Origin: Burkholderiaceae bacterium
GTDB taxonomy: Bacteria; Pseudomonadota; Gammaproteobacteria; Burkholderiales; Burkholderiaceae_C
Assembly: GCA_019234815.1 (NCBI GenBank)
Contig: JAFALA010000072.1
Location: forward strand, 1-64,000
DNA: 64,000 nt
Reading direction: 5' to 3'
Position numbers and translations under genes: made by a program. Positions within the stretch are counted from its first letter, which is position 1. Every line of letters begins with the position of its first letter. Shown one piece after another: positions 18,014 through 28,000 of the stretch. Under the pieces are notes generated by a model. It was not told where the DNA came from. It saw nothing but the letters and a program-made list of their open reading frames with translations, and made no database searches.

Positions 18014-19389
18014 GCTTGGCTCGCTTCCTCGCTGCGGCTGCGATAGGGCACGGTGATGCAGGTGATCGTGCCGCCCAGCGGGTTGTCGCTGATCGTCAGC
18101 TGCGCCTTGTTGCCGTAGAGCAGCAGGAGCCGCTCGCGGATGTTGGCCAGGCCCACGCCGGTGCCTGCGGTCGCCGCGCGGCCGAAGCCGAGACCGGTGT
18201 CGGCCACGGTCACGGCGAGCTTGCCATGCACGATCTCGGCCGACACCTTGAGCGTGCCGCCCTCGGTCTTGGGCTCCAGGCCGTGCTTGATGGCGTTTTC
18301 CACCAGGCTCTGGATCATCATGGGCGGGAACTCGGCCGACAGCAGGCCATCGGGTACGTTGACCTCGACCTGCAGTCGCTCTTCCATGCGCATCCTGAGG
18401 ATTTCCAGGTAGGGGTGGATCACCGCCATCTCGCGGCCCAGGTCGCGCAGGCCGCCGGCATTGGCCTCGCGCATGGTCGGCATGGCGGCGCGCAGTAGGG
18501 CGATCAGGTGGCGCTGCATCAGGGCCGCGCGCGGCGGGTCGGTTTCGATCAGGTGCTCGATCGAGGCCAGCGTGTTGAAGAGAAAATGCGGTTCGACCTG
18601 CGCCTGCATGGCCGCCATGCGCGCCTCGACGACCTGGCGCTTGAGCTGTTCGGCCTGGGCTGACTCTTCGGCCTGCGCGGCCTTGACCTCGGCCTGGATG
18701 CGGCCCTTGTAGAGCATCTTGATCAGCGCGGAGCTGACGATCAGCAGCATGGCCAGATCGGGCAGGAATTCGCCGATGTGGATGACGCGCACACGCTTGT
18801 GCGGCGACTGCGCTTCGTCCTGCGCCTGCTGGATTTCCTCTTCAGCCTGTGCCTTGGCGTCGGCCACGTCCTGCTGGGCCTGCTTGACTTCCTTGAGGGC
18901 CTCCGCCAGTTGCTGGCGCGCTTCCTGGAGTTCGGGCGACTCATGCGCAGCGCCGGAGGCCGGCAGGGTCAGTTCCAGGCTTGGTTTTTGCACACTTGGG
19001 GCGCCCTCGGACCCGCTGACATCCTCCGACGGCTCGACCGGCTTGATGCGTATGCCGCGATCATCGATCTGCACGTCGTAGTGCAGCTTGTCTTCGTCCG
19101 CCTTGGTGCCGGAGGGCTTGGTCTTCGGTGGACGGGGCGCGCTCGGGACGGCGGGCGGCGTCTTGACCACGACCGGCCAGCCGCCATCGACCTGCTCCGT
19201 GATGCGCCAGGTGAACGGCGGAATGGACTCCAGGATGCTGGCGCCGATCAGGACCAGCAGGCTCAGGACGAAGAAGCGCTTCCAGCTGATGCTCACCAGC
19301 CAGTTGGCGTAGGCATGAAAACCGCGCACGCAGGCGGCTGAGAAGCGCTGCCAGCGGTCGTAGTAGGTGGGGGAGGAGGCGGGGGTCAT
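18010..19389 (-). CDS. LytS/AlgZ-type sensor histidine kinase
   Basis: 459 residues. TM1 is about 36-56; an exported segment has a Pro/Lys-rich part (70-145) and a strong coiled coil (about 150-205, ELQEARQQLAEALKEVKQAQ); TM2 is about 214-233. The His_kinase box QVEPHFLFNTLASIEHLIE (His near 266) and ATPase motifs LVENAIKHGLEP and GTGVGLANIRERL follow. These kinases pair with LytTR regulators; the only one here is at 14892-15734, now separated by kynU and its regulator. GGAAG lies before the ATG. Confidence 0.92.
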   Translation of the reverse strand: MTPASSPTYYDRWQRFSAACVRGFHAYANWLVSISWKRFFVLSLLVLIGASILESIPPFTWRITEQVDGGWPVVVKTPPAVPSAPRPPKTKPSGTKADEDKLHYDVQIDDRGIRIKPVEPSEDVSGSEGAPSVQKPSLELTLPASGAAHESPELQEARQQLAEALKEVKQAQQDVADAKAQAEEEIQQAQDEAQSPHKRVRVIHIGEFLPDLAMLLIVSSALIKMLYKGRIQAEVKAAQAEESAQAEQLKRQVVEARMAAMQAQVEPHFLFNTLASIEHLIETDPPRAALMQRHLIALLRAAMPTMREANAGGLRDLGREMAVIHPYLEILRMRMEERLQVEVNVPDGLLSAEFPPMMIQSLVENAIKHGLEPKTEGGTLKVSAEIVHGKLAVTVADTGLGFGRAATAGTGVGLANIRERLLLLYGNKAQLTISDNPLGGTITCITVPYRSRSEEASQA

Positions 19390-19534
19390 GAGCGTACTTC
19401 CGTTTGTGAGGGAACGGTTCGCACTGTACGCAAGCCCAAGCCCCAGGCGAGGCGGATCCGACCAGGTGCAAGTCCCAGGGAACGGCCTGCATTTTCGACG
19501 GACAGGCTGTCAGCGCCTTGGACGCCCAAAAACG

Positions 19535-19562
19535 CAAAAAGCCCGCCGGTAGGACGGGCTTG
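19535..19562 (-). terminator. Intrinsic terminator after the YceI operon
   Basis: On the minus strand a stem GCCCG/CGGGC with a 9-base loop (19541-19559) is followed by TTTTTGCGTTTTT. It lies just after the stop of the distal YceI gene at 19582. Confidence 0.85.
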
Positions 19563-19581
19563 GCTGTCAAAACGGTGCAGC

Positions 19582-20151
19582 TTACTGGCGCACGGCTTCG
19601 ACCTGGATGATCAGGTGGACATTCTTGGGGAAACCATAGGCCAGACCGTAGTCGATGCCCCATTGCGTGCGGTCGATCACGGCGTCGAAATCGCCGCCGC
19701 AGACCTGGCGCTTGAGCATGGGGTTGTCGTAGCAGTTGAAATGCGTGGCGTTCAGGGTGACAGGGTTGGTCTTGCCATGCAGCGTCAGGGTGCCGGTGAC
19801 GGACTTGACCTTGTCGCCGTCAAAGGTGAACTGGTCGCCGACGAAGGTGGCGGTCGGGAAATTGGCCGAATCAAAGAAGTCGGCCGATTGCAGATGCTTG
19901 TCCATCAAGGCCACGCCGGTGTTCACCGAGGGCAGCTCGAACTTGACCTCGACCTTGCCGGTCTTGGCGGCGTGGTCCACCTGCACGGTGCCTTCCTTCT
20001 TGTCGAAGCGGCCGCGGTTGGTGGAGGTGCCGAAATGCTGGATTTCGTAGGTCACGAAGGTGTGGTTGGGCTCGATCGAGTAGCTCACGGGTTCGGCCAG
20101 GGCCACCAGGGACAGGGCGGCGAGGCTGGCGCCAATCAGGAGTTTTTTCAT
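19582..20151 (-). CDS. YceI family periplasmic protein (1)
   Basis: 189 residues with signal peptide MKKLLIGASLAALSLVALA (cleavage near 19). The mature part is a YceI lipocalin-like barrel: YSIEPNHTFVTYEIQHFGTS, NFPTATFVGDQFTFDGD, GTLTLHGKTNPVTL. It has a CysxxxxxxxCys pair in NCYDNPMLKRQVCGGDFDA, a feature of the classic YceI branch. YceI proteins bind isoprenoid-type lipids in the periplasm. ATG at 20151 is chosen for the signal peptide. Third gene of cytochrome b561 - yceI - yceI. Confidence 0.93.
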   Translation of the reverse strand: MKKLLIGASLAALSLVALAEPVSYSIEPNHTFVTYEIQHFGTSTNRGRFDKKEGTVQVDHAAKTGKVEVKFELPSVNTGVALMDKHLQSADFFDSANFPTATFVGDQFTFDGDKVKSVTGTLTLHGKTNPVTLNATHFNCYDNPMLKRQVCGGDFDAVIDRTQWGIDYGLAYGFPKNVHLIIQVEAVRQ

Positions 20152-20224
20152 GGGGTTTTCCGTTTCAGGGGTGGAGGACAGGGAGGAAAAAGGAACAAAA
20201 AGGAACAAACAGGAACAGGAGGAT

Positions 20225-20812
20225 TTACAGCTTGGCGATGCCGTTGAAGTTGAGTTTGAACTTCACCTGCACCTCGTTGGCGACCATGGAGGTGTCGCTC
20301 CAGTCGCCGTCGCCAATCTTGAACTCGAGGCGCTTGAGCACGAAGCTGCCCACGGCGGTGGTCAGGCTGCCGTTTTGGCTCAGGCTGACCGGCACCACCA
20401 CGTCGCGCTGCTGGCCCTTGATGCTGAGCTTGCCGCTGACCTCGAACTTGCCGGCGCCCAGCGCCTTGATCGATTTGCTCTGAAAGCTGGCTTGTGCCTG
20501 CTTCTTGCTGTCAAACCATTCGGGCTTGGCCAATTCGGTGTCGAACTGGGGATCGCCTAGGGTGACGCTGCCCAGGTCGATGCTGAAGCTGACCGAGCCC
20601 GTATCGGGCTTCTTCGGGTCGAAGTTCAGGTGGGCGTCGAAACGCTTGAAGTGGCCGTCGACCGGCACACCCATCTGCTTGCTCGTGAAACCGAGCTCGC
20701 TTTGCGCGGGCACCAGCGTGGGCGAGCTGGATTGCGCCTGCGCCTGGGGTGCCGCCAACATCGTGAGCGCGGCGGTGGAAAGTGTCAGCAGCGTGCTGGC
20801 AAGAGTTCGCAT
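20225..20812 (-). CDS. YceI family periplasmic protein (2)
   Basis: 195 residues; signal peptide of about 26 residues ending PQAQA. The mature YceI domain has LVPAQSELGFTSKQMGVPVDGHF, SIDLGSVTLGDPQFDTEL, and GKLSIKGQQRDVVVPV. It is clearly divergent from YceI (1), so they are not a recent duplication. It lies 23 bases downstream of the cytochrome b561 gene, a common pairing suggesting quinone/isoprenoid-linked redox work. The pairing is known; the function is not settled. Confidence 0.92.
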   Translation of the reverse strand: MRTLASTLLTLSTAALTMLAAPQAQAQSSSPTLVPAQSELGFTSKQMGVPVDGHFKRFDAHLNFDPKKPDTGSVSFSIDLGSVTLGDPQFDTELAKPEWFDSKKQAQASFQSKSIKALGAGKFEVSGKLSIKGQQRDVVVPVSLSQNGSLTTAVGSFVLKRLEFKIGDGDWSDTSMVANEVQVKFKLNFNGIAKL

Positions 20813-20835
20813 GGGAAATCCTTTCGGTCAGGGGT

Positions 20836-21384
20836 TCACCGGCCCGGCAGCATGCGCTGTATCAGGCCGTCTTTGTCAATGAACTGGTGTTTGAGGGCGC
20901 CTGCCACATGCAGGGCGACCAGGCCCGCCAGGCCCCAGGCCAGCAGGCTGTGCAATTCCTTCAGCTGCTCGGCCAGGGCCTTGTCGATCGGCACCAGGTT
21001 GGGCAGCGGCAAGACGCCGAACCAGACCACCCGGAAGCCCGCAGCCGAGCTGTAGGCCCAACCGGCAAGCGGCACGGCGAAAAAGCTCAGGTAAAGCAGC
21101 CAGTGCACCGCATGCGCTGCGCGCGCCTGCCAGATGGGCATGGGCACATCGGCGGGAGGCCGCTTGATCAGGCGCCACAGCAGTCGAAAGCCCGACAGCG
21201 CCAAAATGGTGATGCCGGCCCACTTGTGCCAGTTGAACAGCTTCAATCGCATCGGCGAAAGCGGCAGGTCGCTCATGTACCAGCCCACCAGGAACGCGCA
21301 GACGATGCCCAGGGCCAGCACCCAATGCAGGGCCATGGCCAGGGCGCCGTAGCGCGCCGGTGCCGTAGATATGGGGGTGTTCAT
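20836..21384 (-). CDS. Cytochrome b561
   Basis: 182 residues with four membrane helices and conserved haem-ligand histidines: MALHWVLALGI, LKLFNWHKWAGIT, AAHAVHWLLYLSFFAVPLAGW, ELHSLLAWGLAGLVALHVAGALKHQF. Di-haem b561 proteins of the CybB type move electrons between quinol and periplasmic or oxygen acceptors. First gene of the minus-strand operon with two YceI proteins. Confidence 0.93.
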   Translation of the reverse strand: MNTPISTAPARYGALAMALHWVLALGIVCAFLVGWYMSDLPLSPMRLKLFNWHKWAGITILALSGFRLLWRLIKRPPADVPMPIWQARAAHAVHWLLYLSFFAVPLAGWAYSSAAGFRVVWFGVLPLPNLVPIDKALAEQLKELHSLLAWGLAGLVALHVAGALKHQFIDKDGLIQRMLPGR

Positions 21385-21626
21385 GAGACTATCGTCCGAT
21401 CCAGTGTTGATGCATTGTCAATGCCCGCAAGTGTCCGGCGCCCGCGCCGGCTTGCGATTCATGTGGCTTGAGGGCTTGGTTCAGCAGATTTGAATGCTGC
21501 CGGCACGCAGCCGGTTTTTGCGAGCACATGAGGCGTTATAGTTTGCCGCAACTCCCTCGTTGTCGAATGCCGTGCGGCTGCTTCATCCGTCAAGCGAATG
21601 AAGGCCGGTTTTGTAGTGAGAGATCG

Positions 21627-23435
21627 ATGTTTGATGCGTCTTTGATGGACCGGTTGCAGTGCTGGGTGGGTTTGCGCGCTGCCCCGGTGCAGGACGACGA
21701 ACTCAGCTTCCAGCACCGGCAGATCCAGGAGGAACTGCAACACCTGCTGGTGCCGCAAGGCCGCCGCGTGCCCATGCCCATGGCGGTTTGCGTGCTCGCG
21801 ATCGTGGCCATGGCCTGGGCCAAGGGCCCCGCAGTCTGGATCCTGGCCTGGGCCGCCGCCCTGTTCTCGATCATGAGTCTGCGCATCTGGCTGATGGGCC
21901 GGTTTCCTTCGCTGATGCACTATCCGACCTCGCAGCGCATGCAGTGGCTGATGATGATCAGCGTGTGCCAGGGCCTGGGGTTCAGCGCCTCGGCCTTGTT
22001 CTCGCCCTACATGAGCGACTATCAGTGCATGGTGCAAACCATCATCCTGCTGGGCCTGTGCGCGGGTGCCGTCAGCACCACCGCGGGCTATTGGCCCCTG
22101 CTGAAAACCTTCCTGATGCCGGTGACCCTGGCCAATGCGATGGTCTGGCTGACGGGCCTGGGCGGCCAGCACAGCGTCACCTGGCTGGAGCTGACCGTGG
22201 GGGGGCTGATCTTTGTGTTCGGGTGGATTCTGTTCAACCTGGCCAAGGATTCGTACCGGATCCTGTCGGAATCTGTGCTGATCCGGCGCCAGCAGATCAA
22301 GAGCAACCAGCAGCTCAAGACAGCGCTCCAGCAGGCCGAGCAGGCCATGCAGGCCAAGACCCGCTTCCTGGCCGCGGCCAGCCATGACCTGCGCCAGCCC
22401 ATGCACACCTTGACCTTGCTCGGCGGTGCGCTGGAGCGCAAGCCGCTGGACCCGCCGACGCGCCAGATCGTCGACCATGTCAACCAGGCGCTGGTGTCGC
22501 TGTCGACCCAGATGGATGCGCTGCTGGACATCTCGAAACTTGACGCCCAGGTGGTGTCGGTGAACAGCCAGGTGTTCAACCTGGGGCATTGGCTGGCGCG
22601 CCTGGTGGATGAATTCCAGCCCGTGGCCCTGGCCAGGCGCCTCAAGCTCTCGCTGAGCTGCGCGTCCTCCGCCTATGTCAGCACGGACCCCGGCCTGCTC
22701 GAGCGGATCGTGCGCAACCTGATCGACAACGCGCTCAAGTACACCGTGGAGGGCGAGGTCAGCGTGCACGTTGAAGCCCAGGAGGGGCTCTGGGTGCTCC
22801 GGGTCCAGGACACGGGCTGCGGCATCGCCGAGCAGGAGCAGCACAAGGTGTTCGAGGAGTTTTATCAGATCGGCAACAAGGAGCGCGATCGGGCCAAGGG
22901 CCTGGGTCTGGGCCTGTCCATTGTCGCCCGCCTGGTGGACTTGCTGGACCTGTCCCTGGAACTGAACTCGGTGCCCGACCAAGGCACCTGCTTCACGCTC
23001 AGCCTGGAGGTGGCGCCGGCCGAGACGCAAGCTCCGGTCGGCATGGCCGAACAGGGCAACCCGGAGTTCCTGCAGGGCCTGAAGGTCCTGGTGGTGGACG
23101 ACGAAGAGCCGGTGCGCCAGGCCATGCAGGCCTTGCTGGGCAGCTACGGCTGCGAGGTGTGGTTGGCCAGCACCACGCGCCAGGCCCTGCTGCATTGCCT
23201 GCAGCACCTGCCCGACGTGGCGCTGGTGGACTACCGGCTGAGCGGCAGCGACGATGGCATCGCGGCCGTGCAATCATTGCGCGGCGCGGTGCCCGGCCTG
23301 GCGGTGCTGCTGATCAGCGGCGACACCGCGCCCGAGCGCTTGCGCGAGGCCCAGGCGGCGGGCCTGCAACTGCTGCACAAGCCGGTCCGTGCACACCAGC
23401 TCGTGCAGGCCATGGAAGCGCTGATGACGGCATGA
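21627..23435 (+). CDS. Membrane hybrid sensor histidine kinase with C-terminal receiver
   Basis: 602 residues. Six or so hydrophobic helices lie between about 48 and 205. The HisKA box is AAASHDLRQPMHTLTLLGGA (His near 253), and the ATPase has NLIDNALKYT, QDTGCGIAEQEQHKVFEEFY and GLGLGLSIVARLVDLL. A receiver spans about 482-600 with VVDDEEPVRQ, phospho-Asp in ALVDYRLSGSDDG, Ser in LLISGD and Lys in LLHKPVRA. This is the BfiS/RpfC-like cytosolic-output hybrid class. ATG at 21627 was chosen by position; 21645 is possible. Ends 7 bases before the CYTH-CHAD gene. Confidence 0.92.
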   Translation: MFDASLMDRLQCWVGLRAAPVQDDELSFQHRQIQEELQHLLVPQGRRVPMPMAVCVLAIVAMAWAKGPAVWILAWAAALFSIMSLRIWLMGRFPSLMHYPTSQRMQWLMMISVCQGLGFSASALFSPYMSDYQCMVQTIILLGLCAGAVSTTAGYWPLLKTFLMPVTLANAMVWLTGLGGQHSVTWLELTVGGLIFVFGWILFNLAKDSYRILSESVLIRRQQIKSNQQLKTALQQAEQAMQAKTRFLAAASHDLRQPMHTLTLLGGALERKPLDPPTRQIVDHVNQALVSLSTQMDALLDISKLDAQVVSVNSQVFNLGHWLARLVDEFQPVALARRLKLSLSCASSAYVSTDPGLLERIVRNLIDNALKYTVEGEVSVHVEAQEGLWVLRVQDTGCGIAEQEQHKVFEEFYQIGNKERDRAKGLGLGLSIVARLVDLLDLSLELNSVPDQGTCFTLSLEVAPAETQAPVGMAEQGNPEFLQGLKVLVVDDEEPVRQAMQALLGSYGCEVWLASTTRQALLHCLQHLPDVALVDYRLSGSDDGIAAVQSLRGAVPGLAVLLISGDTAPERLREAQAAGLQLLHKPVRAHQLVQAMEALMTA

Positions 23436-23442
23436 TGGGGAC

Positions 23443-25005
23443 ATGAACGAGATCGAACTGTGTCTGACGGTGACGCCACAGGCGCGCGATGCGGTCAAAG
23501 CATTGATGGACGCGCGCAGCGGCACGGGCGCCAGGCCGCGTCGGAAACGCCTGCAGGCCCTCTATTTCGATACGCGGGACCAGGCGCTGGCGCGGGCCGG
23601 TATGGCCCTGCGCTTGCGCAGCGAAGGCGGACGCTGGGTGCAAACACTCAAGGGCCAGGCCGCGGACGGCATGACGCGCCTGGAGCATGAGGTGCCCCTG
23701 CCCGCCTTGCGCGGCCGTGCCATGCCGGCGCTGGACCCCGCCAGGCACCAGGGGAGCGAGCTGGGCGAGCGCTTGCTGGCCCTGCTGCAGGCTGCGCCGG
23801 GCGCGCCGCTTGAGCCCCTGCTGCACGCCGACATCTGGCGCCTGGCGCGTCAGGTGCAGGCGGGCGAAGGTGTGCTGGAGCTGGCGCTCGACGAGGGCTT
23901 TGTCTGGGCGCAGCGGTCCGGTCCCGCGCAGCGCCTGGCCGTCTGCGAACTGGAGGTCGAGCTGCAAAAGGGCGCGCCGCGCGACGTGATCGACGAGGCG
24001 GGCCGGTGGCTGGCGCAGGGGCTGTGGCTGGAGTGGCGCAACAAGGCGCAGCGCGCCGCGATGCTGGCGCGCGGCCAGACCGCGATCGACAGCGCCACGG
24101 CGGGCAAGACGGGCTTGAGCGCCGGCATGTCGGTGCAGGCGGCGCGCCGTGCCATGCTGCAATCCTGCCTCGACCAGATCGGCGCCAATGCGGGGCAGAT
24201 TGCCGCCGGCCTCTATCACGCCGAGCACGTGCACCAATTGCGCGTGGGCTTGCGGCGCCTACGCAGCGGCCTGCGATTGTTCGAGGGACTCTTGCCCGGC
24301 GAGCCTGACGATGCGGTCCTGGTGCAGCGCATCCAGGCCGAGTCCGCAGCCTTGTTCCGCGCGCTCGGCGTGATTCGCGACGACGACGTGCAGACGCAGG
24401 GCTGGGGCCCGATCCTGGCGCAGGTCTGGGCGCAGCGATTGACGGCGCGGGACGGCAGCGCAGGCGCGGCCGCCGCTGCCGATCAGGCTCCCGTGGCATC
24501 GGCCGGGCCGGCCACGCCGCTGCTGCGGCAGCACTCCGCGCAAGCCTTGCTGCTGGACATGATGCGTCTGCTGCACGCCGCCGAGCCGCCCGCAGGCGCG
24601 CCCGCACGGCTGTCGGCCGCGCTCAAGAAGCGCTTGCGCCGCTGGCACGCCCAGGTGTGCGGCGATGCAACTGCATTCGCCAGTTTGGACGAGGAAGCCC
24701 GCCACAAGCTGCGCAAGCGCCTCAAGCGCCTGCGCTACGGCTTGCAGTTCAGTGCCGGTCTTTTCGATCCGCTCCGGCTCAAGAGGGGGCTGGCGCCGAT
24801 TGCGGCGGCACAGGATCTGCTGGGCGAGTTCAACGATCTGGCGGTGGCGCTGGCTGAACGCGCCGATCGCGTCTCAACGGGGCCGGATGCCGTCCGATCG
24901 GCCTTCGAATGGGGCTATCTGCTGGCCCAGCGTGAGCGCCTGCTGGCGCGCGCGGCCCCGGTCATGGCCGCCTTGGGGCAGTCCAAGGTGCCTTGGAAGG
25001 GCTGA
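23443..25005 (+). CDS. CYTH-CHAD domain protein (triphosphatase-like)
   Basis: 520 residues. N-terminal CYTH domain (1-200): tunnel-fold motifs LYFDTRDQALARAGMALRLR and VCELEVELQKG. C-terminal CHAD helical domain (about 215-510): HVHQLRVGLRRLRSGLRLFEGLLP and EARHKLRKRLKRLRYGLQF, rich in conserved His, Arg and Lys for polyphosphate binding. The opening ExExK signature reads EIELCL: the lysine is a cysteine. CYTH enzymes hydrolyse inorganic triphosphate, so activity is uncertain. Start is 7 bases after the hybrid kinase stop. Confidence 0.9.
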   Translation: MNEIELCLTVTPQARDAVKALMDARSGTGARPRRKRLQALYFDTRDQALARAGMALRLRSEGGRWVQTLKGQAADGMTRLEHEVPLPALRGRAMPALDPARHQGSELGERLLALLQAAPGAPLEPLLHADIWRLARQVQAGEGVLELALDEGFVWAQRSGPAQRLAVCELEVELQKGAPRDVIDEAGRWLAQGLWLEWRNKAQRAAMLARGQTAIDSATAGKTGLSAGMSVQAARRAMLQSCLDQIGANAGQIAAGLYHAEHVHQLRVGLRRLRSGLRLFEGLLPGEPDDAVLVQRIQAESAALFRALGVIRDDDVQTQGWGPILAQVWAQRLTARDGSAGAAAAADQAPVASAGPATPLLRQHSAQALLLDMMRLLHAAEPPAGAPARLSAALKKRLRRWHAQVCGDATAFASLDEEARHKLRKRLKRLRYGLQFSAGLFDPLRLKRGLAPIAAAQDLLGEFNDLAVALAERADRVSTGPDAVRSAFEWGYLLAQRERLLARAAPVMAALGQSKVPWKG

Positions 25006-25013
25006 GACGAAGC

Positions 25014-25044
25014 GGGCGAGATGATGGCCTCGCCCAGCTTCTTT
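25014..25044 (+). terminator. Probable terminator after the CYTH-CHAD gene
   Basis: Inverted repeat GGGCGAG (25014-25020) and CTCGCCC (25029-25035), then AGCTTCTTTCC. The T tract is interrupted, so termination may be weak. Confidence 0.5.
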
Positions 25045-25062
25045 CCAGCGATTCTCAGTTGA

Positions 25063-28000
25063 TCAAAGCGCGCGCCACTGCGCCTTGAGCTGGTCCCACT
25101 TGCCGCGCACGGCGTTGAGGTTACGCAGCTTGACGTGACCGTAGCCGCGGATCTCTTCCGGGATGCGCGCCAGCTCCACCGCGACCGCCAGGCGTTCGGC
25201 CGTCAGGCCCTTGTCCAGCAGCGCCTCGATGTCGGCGCGGTATTCGGCAATCAGGGCGCGCTCGATCTTGCGCTCCGGGTGGTAGCCGAACACGTCCAGC
25301 GCCGTGCCGCGCAGGCCCTTGAGCTTGGCCAGCACGGCGAAGGCCGGGCGCACCCAGGCGCCGAAGGCGGACTTCTGCAGCTCGCCGCGCTCGTTCTTCT
25401 TGGCCCACAGCGGCGGCGCAAGGTGATGCACCAGCTTGTAGTTGCCTTCGAACTGCTCGGCGATCTTGGCGGTGAAGGCCGGATCGGTGTGCAGGCGCGC
25501 GACCTCGTACTCGTCCTTGTAGGCCATCAGCTTGAACAGGTAGCGCGCCACGGCTTCGGCCAGGCGCGTCGATGCCAGCGGGGCTTCGGCTGCGCGCACC
25601 TTCTCGACCAGGGCCCGGTACTGCGCCGCGTAGGCCGCGTTCTGGTAGCCGGTCAGGAACTCGACACGCTTGGCGATCAGCTCGTCCACGCCGGGACGCT
25701 TGACGAAGTTGATGACCTGCGTGGCGGCAAACAGCGCCTGCACGGAGGCCAGGTCCTGCGCGCAGCGGCGGCCCCATTCAAAGGCGGCCTTGTTGTTGTC
25801 GACCTGCACGTTGTTGAGCTCGATGGCGCGCATCAGCGCTGCATAGCTCAGCGGCACCCGGCCCTGCTGCCAGGCGTAGCCCAGCATCAGCGGATTGGTG
25901 TAGAGCGAATCGCCCAGCAGCTTGACGGCCACTTCTTCGGCGTCGAACTGGCCCAGCGCGGCCGGACCCACGGCGCTGGCCAGCGCGGAGGCGCAGGCGG
26001 CGCCGGGGAAGCTCCAGTCGGCGTTGCCGACCAGCGAGGCGGTCGGCGAGCCGTGCGTGTTCAGGGCCACGTAGGTGCGGCCTTCCCGCATCACGGCCAG
26101 CGTGGCCTTGTTGGCCGCGACGATGGCGTCGCAGGCGATCACCAGGTCGGCCTCCGCCGTGCCGACCTTGGTGCAGTGCAGGTTGTCGGCGTCATTGGCG
26201 ATCTGGATGTGGCTCCAGGTGGCGCCGCCCTTCTGGGCCAGGCCCGCGGCATCCTGCGTGATCACGCCCTTGCCTTCCAGGTGGGCCGCCATGCCCAGCA
26301 ACTGGCCGATGGTGATCACGCCGGTGCCGCCCACGCCGGCCACGACGATGCCCCAGGCGGATTCCGCGTTCGGGATCACCGGGGTGCGTAGCGCCGGCAG
26401 GCTGGCGTCGAAGGGGCTCAGGGCCTTGCCGCGCTTGGCCTTCTTCATCGCACCGCCTTCGACGGTGACGAAGCTGGGGCAGAAGCCCTTCACGCAGGAG
26501 TAGTCCTTGTTGCAGGTGTTCTGGTTGATGGTGCGCTTGCGGCCGAAGTCGGTTTCGACCGGCTCGATCGACAGGCAGTTGGACTGCACCGAACAGTCGC
26601 CGCAGCCTTCGCAGACCAGCTCGTTGATGACCATGCGCTTGGCCGGGTCGACCAGCTTGCCGCGCTTGCGGCGGCGGCGCTTTTCGGTCGCGCAGGTCTG
26701 GTCGTAGATGATGATGGTGGTGCCGGTCAGCTCGCGGAACTGGCGCTGGATGGCGTCGAGCTCGTCGCGGTGGTGCACGGTGACGCCGGGCGAGAGCGTG
26801 GTGCCCTCGTACTTCTCGGGCTCGTCGGTCACGATCACCAGCTTGGCCACGCCCTCCGAGATCAGGCTGTGCATGATCTGCATCACGCTGTGGCCCTCGG
26901 GGCGCTCGCCGACCTGCTGGCCGCCGGTCATGGCGACGGCGTCGTTGTAGAGGATCTTGTAGGTGATGTTCACGCCCGACGCAATGCTTTGGCGGATCGC
27001 CAGCAGGCCGGAGTGGAAGTAGGTGCCGTCGCCGAGGTTGGCGAAAATGTGCTTCTCGTTGGTGAAGGCCGACTGGCCCACCCATGGCACGCCCTCGCCG
27101 CCCATTTGCGTGAAGGTGGCGGTGTTGCGGCCGGGCATCCAGCTGACCATGTAGTGGCAGCCGATGCCGGCCACGGCGCGCGAGCCTTCGGGGACGCGCG
27201 TCGAGGTGTTGTGCGGGCAGCCGCTGCAGAACCAGGGCGTGCGGTCGGCGCCGCCGGCGGTCTGGGTTTCGGCCTTGAGCGCGTTTTCCTTGGCGTCGAT
27301 GATGGCCACGCGGGCCTCGAGGCGCGCGGCCACGTCGGCGTCCACGCCGAGCTTCTTGAGGCGCTTGGCGATGGCGCGGGCGATGATGGCCGGCGTCAGG
27401 TCAGCCTGCGGGCGCAGCAGCCAGTTGGCGCTGGGGTTGGGGCGGCTCCATTCGCCGCCGCTCATGTCGCCTTCGGCCTCCTCGAACTTGCCCAGCACGT
27501 TGGGCCGCACGTCGGGGCGCCAGTTGTAGAGCTCTTCCTTGAGCTGGTACTCGATCATCTGGCGCTTTTCCTCGACCACCAGGATCTCCTGCAGGCCTTG
27601 GGCGAAGTCGCGCGTGATGGTGGCCTCCAGCGGCCACACCACGTTGACCTTGTGCAGCCGGATGCCCAGGCGGCGGCAGGTGTCGTCATCCAGCCCCAGG
27701 TCGTGCAGGGCCTGGCGGGTGTCGTTCCAGGCCTTGCCGCTGGCGATGATGCCGAAGCGGTCTTTGGGTGTCGCGACGACGTTGTAGTTCAGCTTGTTGG
27801 CACGCACATAGGCCAGCGCGGCGTACCACTTGAAGTCCATCAGGCGGGCTTCCTGCTCCAGCGGCGGGTCGGGCCAGCGGATGTGCAGGCCGCCGGCCGG
27901 CATCTGGAAGTCTTCCGGCAGGATGATGTTGACGCGGTCCGGGTCGACGCTGATCGAGGACGCGCTCTCGACGATCTCCTGGATGGTCTTGAGCCCCGAC

